Of a stretch of 64,000 bases of DNA, positions 52,901 through 61,900 are shown piece after piece. The notes beneath the pieces are model-generated. The model searched no databases. It had not been told where the DNA came from and saw only the letters and a program-made list of their open reading frames with translations. This DNA is from Flabesymbios commensalis (taxonomy: Eukaryota; Annelida; Polychaeta; Terebellida; Flabelligeridae), in the NCBI GenBank assembly GCA_964017125.1, contig OZ024909.1:76901728-76965727 (forward strand), read 5' to 3'. The position numbers and the translations under genes are program-made. Numbering within the stretch: the first letter of the stretch is position 1; each line of letters begins with the position of its first letter.

Positions 52901-55900
52901 CGAAACTAAAAGGGCCTGGTTAGAACCCTGTAACCCTTCAATGGCTAGTCGTCATGTCATTATTTTCGGGTTTTTTCAGGACATTATTCAACCATTTGAT
53001 AACAAATTTTATCCCCTGGCCGTAGGGGAAGAGGGATTTTAGTTGCGCCAGGATTCCGTCCAGCGTCCAGCTTTTTTGTGGGTGCAAAAACTCAAAAACT
53101 AGTGGTCAATCACATTCCTAGCAGCATAGGCATGTGCTAGTGATTTTATAAAGCTGCTACCAAAACTCCAAACGGCCGCCATAATTTTTGTGGGCCCTAA
53201 AACTCTAAAACATGGAGTGAAAAAATATTTAAATTTTACTATCACAAAAATATTTCAGCGTTGTAAGGGTTAAATATGGTATTGTAAACTGGGAAATATT
53301 GGTGGCGTTAAACTTCGACAGTCTGGGAAATGAAAAAAATTGGTGGAGATTAACTCTTACAACGCTGAAATATTTTTGCATCAAAAATGGAGACCAAAGG
53401 CTTTTTTTCAATTTGAAATCATCGTAAATGTCTGAGTTAACTCTTTCTGCTTCATTTGAATCAGGGAGAAATTCAGTATCGCATAGCAAAATGCTACGCA
53501 ATTCTGCCTATTTGCTAATCAAATTTGTTATTGATTAGCAAAATATTTATAAATCATTGATAAGAATGTCTAGCAAGTTACAACTTGAAAAGAAAATTAC
53601 TAATCAATAATTTTCAAACAAATTTTTCCCTGACTATAGACATCAGAATCTGCCGTCTATACATCAGAATCTGAGGTCTATAGACATCAGATTCTGACGT
53701 CTAAAGACAGTCCCCGCACTGACAGGGTTATTATTGGCGAATTTACTGTGGTGCATCAATACTGTACTGATAGGGACACTTTCTTAGTGGAAAAAAATAT
53801 TCAATCGTCAAAACCGCCAATATAAACAGGCCACCATTATTTCTCGGTTTACAGTACATCATCTACCTGTATATAACTGCCGATTAAATAAGGTGGATCA
53901 TCTACCTGTATATTACTGGACACCCCTGTGTTCTCATTAGACAAATGTACTTCAGTCCTTTCTGGCAGCAGATCATCATCTTCTCCTTCTTCCTCGTCGA
54001 TTTCTTGAACCGGCCTTGCTGGGTCTTTGGGTAATGTACCTCTTGTCCCCTGTGGCCAAACCTACACAACACAATCACATCCTTCAGAAAATTTAGTCAT
54101 TAACCATAATAAAAATTTGTGCTGCCGAATTGTTTATTTCTATTTTTTTTCATTTAAAGCTGTAATTGCTGACGCATTTCCAGCTTCAACTGACGAAAAA
54201 TATCACTATTTATGAGACACTTTGAATTGAATTATTTGATGAATTATTTGATGAGGATTTAGCGATTTTAGCTTTTTTATTCAATCTTTAAATAAGACAA
54301 TTTGAAGGAGAAATGAGCGTTAAAATGGTTAGATTGGCAAATGCTTTGATTCAAATTTTACAAATATGACTAATTTTCACCCGCTGGAAGTTGTGGATCG
54401 CGTTAGCAAGACACAACTTCAAGTGGGTGTAAATTGAATTCTATTATCTATCTCTTCGAGAGTTGAGTTCATCATTTCAATGATTACCGTATATCCCCGT
54501 GTATAATGCGATGTTTTTTCTTAGCTGTTCATGTCACAAAAAGGCACCTCGTATTATACATAGATGTAGAATTTATTACAATTTTTTAGCTCTGTAGCGG
54601 TAGTTCAGCGGTAAGTTTTCTAGCGGTAGAAACGTAGGTTAGTCGGCGTGTATGGTAAGCAGGCCTATACACACGATACAACAAGACTGCCTTTCCAACT
54701 AGTAGCAAACAAGAGACGTTCACCCAGTGCTGGTACAATGTTGGGCCACCGTCAGCGACGCTGGCACAACACTGTACCAGCATTGGATGAATGTGTCGTG
54801 TCTGCTGGGAGCCCCCGTCTCACATTCCCGCCGACGCGCGTGGCACGTTTGACAACCACGGGCAGATATATGACGCCGTTAGTCTGCAACCAATTCACAC
54901 TCCTGACCTGTTCATTTATATTAATGATTTAATCTAAGATCGCCTTTCATATGGGCGTGTTCTATTGTGTACGACAAATCTGAACATGATATTTTCCTAT
55001 TGGAATGAGAGAATGCGTTGATAAAATATAACAGGATATCACTGTTTATATCTCCTATCGCAAATTCTATACATGTAGGCCTCAGAATGTCCATATTGCT
55101 GGGATAACATTAACGCCTACCGCTGTTGCCGCGGCTGATACGGTATTGAGCAAATGGTGGTATCTGTTAGCTGTAGTTCATGAAGCGCTGCTGTGTTATT
55201 GCACCCGGACACCTTATACAACCAAACACCTCTTGTGTCTAGACAATGCGGCTAGTCTGCAAATGTTTTACAATCACATTGCATCTTGGAATGTTCTTAT
55301 TTGAGCACGACGATGTTAAAATATGGTCTTTGTAATAGATAAATTAAAATAATATATATTCGTCGGCGAAATATAAATACGGGTATTTTAAAATCTGTGT
55401 GTATATATATGTAGCCTATGCAGGCCTCAGAATGTCTGCCCATCGAGACAGTCCCGATGACATCCACTCTGCCGTGGAAAATGGAAATACAGTATCTGCC
55501 TACTTTACAAGTAAGCAGATACTGCCCTTTGGTTTTGTAGAGCTGTACTGTTGCCGCTGTTCCCGTCATTGAGCATCGTCTAGGCAGGTGTCACAGCGCT
55601 ATTTAGTAGAATAAGATAATATCCATGCCTCACATTTAGATGGCCCGGAACGCTGCCGACCGGGACGCTGCCGACATCCAAAATTTGAGGTCGTATTATA
55701 CAGAGGGGTAGACGTTTTTCAGGTCATCCTAGGCCTCAAATCTTAACTCGTATTATACATGGCGTCGCACTATACGCGGGGATATACGGTACAATATTAC
55801 CTTATGAGTTTGCATGTGTTTCTTGACATTAGACTTCTGGGCGAACGCTCTGCCGCACACGATGCATTGGAATGGCTTCTCCCCCGTGTGAGAACGCACG

Positions 55901-58900
55901 TGCTGCTGAAGATCAAAGTTCTTGTTAAACGTCTTATCACAGTACTGACACTTGAGCATCTTTTTGCCTGCTCCCTCGTCTGCCGTCACGGCTCCCCCAA
56001 GGCGAGTTCGACGAGTTTTAGGAACAGAGGTGAGGGTGGGTTCACCGTTCTCTTGTTGCAATACTGTGATTAAGTTCTGAGAATTCGACAGTTTTCGACC
56101 TGCATGGATATAAAAAAATAACATAAATGCTGAGAGTTTGCAACTTACATGAATACAAGAAATAATAAAAATTCTAAGATTTTGCATTTGCAACGTGCAC
56201 AAATTATTGAGAGTTTGACAATTTGCGACCTGCATTGGCATTGTTACTGAACTATAAAATTTAAATTTTCAGTGACTTGAAGTTGTGTCTTTCTACTGCG
56301 ATCCACAACTTCAAGTGACTGAAAATTACTAGAGATTTTTTTTTTAATCAAGACCCAACGAATATCAGTGTCTCAAGGTTTTAGACATCTCTACCACTTT
56401 TACCAACTGGATATAACTGTGCTAATAAAAACAGTACAATTGACATTAGAGCTCAGCCTTTTCAACGTTAAGCACATCTATAAAAAGTCTTAAATCAGTT
56501 TGATCGCTGTTATTGGGATTGAAATGCGTGTTTAAACATCAAGATTTCCAAATGTTCTGCCACAAATAATACAAATGAGCAATTTTCTGGAATGAAGCTG
56601 TGTCTGACCACTGTGACCCACAATTTCAATTTGCAAATTTAAAGAAGATAATTTAGCGAGGAAAGGGTAAAACTTGCTCAACACAGCCGTAGCAGCATAA
56701 GTTTAACCCTTATGCTGCCGGAACCGTCTATTTGCATTTTCTAGCAAATTTCAGACCAAATAAATTTAACTCAAACTTTTAAAATCTTATTTGGTAGATG
56801 TTTAGTTAATCTAATAATTACATTTTGAAGACGTATATTTTTGCCTAAATATAATTATTTTTCATCATATGAAACTAGAAATTGCGCTAGCAATTCCATC
56901 TTCAAAAAAATGAAAAATAGTCCGAAACAATCCAGCAACAACATTATCAAATTTTTGTTACCAGCTTTGGTGGGACTCGGCTTCACCATCGGTATAATGG
57001 TGACGGTCTTATTGCCTGGATTTACAGTTGTTCCAACCACCGTCTGGGGCTGGGGAGCATGCAGTACTTGATGCTGCTGTGCGAGTTCTTCGACAATATT
57101 CACTCCTTGTACGGTCTGCACCATGTTGTTATTCGTCTGTAGACTCGGAAGCTATCAAAGACAAATCATTGTCAAATTAAGCATTTCATAAAACGGGTCC
57201 CCCGAAACGGCGAATAGTAACAAATAGTAACACGAATATCGAATAGTAACGAAAAGGACCAGAAAACGGCAAGGTATCGATTTTTTTTTAATTTCATCAT
57301 GTATAATATGCCCCACTAATGATATATCTGAATTTTTGAAACCAAATAAATATTTTAACAGTGTTTAAATCGTGTTTTATTGTCGCTTAATGGGCGCTAT
57401 ACAGTGTAATGTATTATCAATGGGGCTTTATGTAAACGGCGAATAGTAAAGAATAACACCAGAAAACGGCATAATATCACGTTTTTATTTATTGTCACAT
57501 TTGTAGTATACCTTAATGCTTGTATAGATGGATTTTGAAAACGAAATAAAAATTTTAACAGTGCCCAAATCGTGTTTTATTGTCAGTTTCGGGGGACCGC
57601 ATAAAACCGAGTAATTTGAAATTCTGGAGCAATCCAGTTAATATTGAACAAAACTGCAGGGGTGGAGTTAAGACCAAATGTCTAATGGCCTGGAGGGCCA
57701 GATGCCTTTGACAGCTACATGCCCTCCATTAAAAATGCTAGCCCAATTTTTTTCTGGAATATTTATAATCCATATTTTACATTTTTTAGATGTTGTATCT
57801 AATTAATAGGTCTTACTAATTACAAAATAGATCAGGGTTCGTAATAAGGGCTGAAAGTCTGGTTGTCACATTTGTAGTATACCTTAATGCTTGTATAGAT
57901 GGATTTTGAAAACGAAATAAAAATTTTAACAGTGCCCAAATCGTGTTTTATTGTCAGTTTCGGGGGACCGCATAAAACAGAGTAATTTGAAATTCTGGAG
58001 CAATCCAGTTAATATTGAACAAAACTGCAGGGGTGGAGTTAAGACCAAATGTCTAATGGCCTGGAGGGCCAGATGCCTTTGACAGCTACATGCCCTCCAT
58101 TAAAAATGCTAGCCCAATTTTTTTCTGGAATATTTATAATCCATATTTTACATTTTTTAGATGTTGTATCTAATTAATAGGTCTTACTAATTACAAAATA
58201 GATCAGGGTTCGTAATAAGGGCTGAAAGTCTGGTTGTCCAACGGACAACCAAATTCTCAAAATGTGGTTGTCCGCCTGATTTTCTGGTTGTCCGCATGCC
58301 TTTGCTTAGTGCGGCTCCTAGCTAAGCCTAATCCTGGGAAGTGTGATTTTTTGCCATCAACAGACTACTTTTCTGTACGGATCAGTTTTACTATTAGTGC
58401 CTAGGCCTATATTGTTATCGACCTGTGATGACCAACTTTCTGTTTAACACGTCTTACGACATTCAAAATTTGGCAGCGTTACCAGACTTCGAACTAACTT
58501 TTATTACATATTTTTTTGTTTGTTTTTGTTTGTGTCAATAATTAATATTATGTAGGCCTATATGCTTGTAAAACAATTTCGTAACCTAATATAGATCGCT
58601 TAATGTATTCAAACTAGGCCTACATGACTGCAGTCTTCAAAAGGTGGCTTTGATTCTTAACAATGCTATATTTGACGCGATAACGGCGGCACCGTTGACA
58701 GAGATATATCTACACTGGTGTGAGAAACTTGCCAAGCGTTGGGTCAATACAGACGACGTCGGACCACTATTGAATCAACATTGGGATAAGATTGGTTAAA
58801 ACATGGTATAGTAACTATATCCATGCTTAAAAGTAGTGAAATACAATTTGCATAAACTAGCTGCGAATGACAATGCAGATCAGCATCTCACGATCTATCA

Positions 58901-61900
58901 TTCCTACCATATGAATGTACCGGTACAGCAACTGCTTAGCACGTGCATGGCTGTTCCTTTTTGTTGCGATTCCCCCTATCAAACGTTGATTATCAAGACA
59001 TATACTGCAAGTCTAACACACAAGTCATAATGGCAGGGAAGGGGAGGGAAGACGATAAAGGAAACAGCCCCAGGAAACGGAAACCTGGGTATTCCCCACC
59101 GACTGGAGGAATATGTGTAGGCATTACGATATCAATGAGTACAAGTTTACATGTGGCTTCAGCACTGATTCATTGCCAATGTCGCATGTTAAGCTTTTCT
59201 CTAGAAAACAAATTATTGTTCTGTTTAGTCCTAAAATTTAAATACTGTGTTTCTACCACACAACATTGTCAACAGTCAGACCCACATGACAGCAGACATG
59301 ATTAAAGTTAACTGATATGACGCTACTAACTTTGCCATGTTTGCCGTGTGCCGTGTGTCATGGTACAGCGTATGTCAGCGTGTTAAGTGGCAAAATTGTT
59401 TCGGGGATAAACGTGGTTGTCCGTACGGACAACTAAAGTGTTCCAAAGATGAATCTTTGGTTGTCCGTGATGATTTTTGGTTGTCTTGGACAACCGGACA
59501 ACCACTATTACGAACCCTGTAGATTCAAGTCACAAATTCAGAAAATAATCATGTTTTAATAATGGTAACACACTCTTTATCTCAGTTGACCTTTTTGATA
59601 ATTTCTAAAATTCAACTGGAAAAAATCAGCTGGTCATACGGGCCATGGATTGATCATATTATACTGGTCCTGATATCACCGGCCACAGGCTGGTAAGTGT
59701 ACTTAGTATAGAAATAAGTGTAAAAAACATGTTTAAACACAACAATAATTATACCGTATTTGTAATCAAGGCCCATATTCCAATAAACGCCCACTCCTCT
59801 GATTTATACATTATGAAAAGTACATTATGATCAATAAAAAACTACTCAAATATTAGCGCTCATCTCCCCTGTAATCTCAGGGGGTATTCCAATTATTGCC
59901 AGGACGTTTATTAGACTAAATAGGGTAGTTAGATGTGGTCGTGATCTTTTAGCAAAACCATATGGACCTCACATATAAAGCCAGAAAGAAAAAAAACTAT
60001 ATTTTCTAAAAATCTGATATTAGATTACCCGGTATGACTGGGCCGCCTAACTCATTTACTGCGCGAGGCCCAGTCACACTGACCGCCATTTTGTTTCCAC
60101 AGCCAGCTGTGTAAAAACGACACTCGCGCTGCCAACCAAAAAACTCGGATGCCATGAAACTGAGACGAATATTTCAAGTGCCTACGAAATCTAGGCCATT
60201 TTCAGCAGGCGTAAGCTTTTGATCGTATTAGAACTATTACATTTAAATATGGAGGTCACTGTGTCAGAGCCTTGCGATGTCATCAGGGTAATATTAGATG
60301 TGGGTGGATGAATTTGTGTGACCATTGACTTATTACAAGTGCAAGTATATTCATATATTATGCATCACTGTCTAAATTTCAAACAGTTGTGTGATGTTAG
60401 ACAAAAGGATGTTTTTTTAGTGTCTAATTTCTAGTAAAACAAGATTTTGGAAAATGGGTTTTATTTTATTGCCCTTGAATTTTGTTTTTTAAACATATGC
60501 CTACCTGGAATGTTGATGCCGCATTATTCAAACCTGCTGTTGAAAACACAGATGTTGTTGGGTATGAAGGTGGTACAAGGGTAGAAGGTGTTACCATGGT
60601 TACCGGGGTACCGGGAGAGGCTCTGGATGTGAACGGTCCTGACACGACCTGAGAGAGGAAGTTGTTCTGGATACCTCCATTCCCCTGTCAACAGTAAACA
60701 CATTTACGCTTACAATGCTGAAATATTTTTGCATAAACCGGGGTTAATTTTTAAATCATCATCTCTCTCATCTGAATACCTATGGTATGGGTCTACGGCC
60801 ATTATAAATTTTTAATTCTGCAGTGTGGGGACCAACTTTACACAATGTCTGAAGACGACCCCTACGCTGAAAGGGTTAACCCTTTCAAGCCTGAGTTTAC
60901 CAATGTCATCTTCATCCACTACAAGCCGCGAATTGCTGTCGCAATTCTCGACTTGTAGTGGATGAAGATTATTTGGTAAATTAAAAAAAAATAATATGTA
61001 TTCGTAGGACAATTTCAAAGAAATTTGCCTTCTAAAACCCTTAGCTGCGAAAAAATCAAGTATGTTTTCAATGGTGTAGAATGATGCTTTAATACATCGT
61101 GGGGGCTTAAAGGGTTAAAGCGCTAAGCACGTCATTCTTAATCCATCTTATTAGCTGTTTACATCAGTTATTGAAAAAGAAATGTTCGTTTAAACATCAA
61201 AATTTGCAAATGTTTGGACTTAAATTGAACAAATATGAGTAATTCTCACTCACTTGAGTGACACAACTTCAAATGGGTGAAAATTCGCAAATTTTGATGT
61301 TTAAACACATTTCCAAACAATTTAAGATTGTTTATTTTTTTTTGGAAAGACAAAGTAAGAAATGGCTGTAGATGTGATTTAGGGCTAAATGATACGTGTC
61401 ACAATAACTGTATTCTTATACATACCATATAATGTAGTACACATTTTGCCTTATGCCACATATCCTACCAAATTAACAAATTTAACAATTTTGCTGCTTG
61501 GACTGTTACATGTACATGATGTATACTTTATTAAATTTAACAATTTTTTCTGTTTTTAAGTAGTTTTCAAACAAAATGAAAAGACACTGAAATTAATAAA
61601 ATAGTTTGCAGTAGACACTTAGTTGGCCTTATATCAAGATATTTTGTATAAACCATGGAAACCAAAAGGTTTTTTCAATTTGAAATCATTATAAATGTCT
61701 CAGTTATCCCTTTCCGCTTCATTTGAATACCTATGTTATGGGTATACAGCTATTATAAATATTTTAATTCTTTCATACGTAAGAATCTGAGGCCCAAAAA
61801 AATATATGTTTGTTTCCGATTTGTTGTCATTTTAACCAGTGGGTAGGTAGGAAATTTATTTTATTTTATTTTTTATTTTATTTTTTGTCACTTCAATCAA

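Noticed and set aside
58943-59305. 120-codon frame inside the hAT-like element, possible transposase start
   Set aside because: No BED finger, DDE or hATC motif is visible; too little to call a gene.
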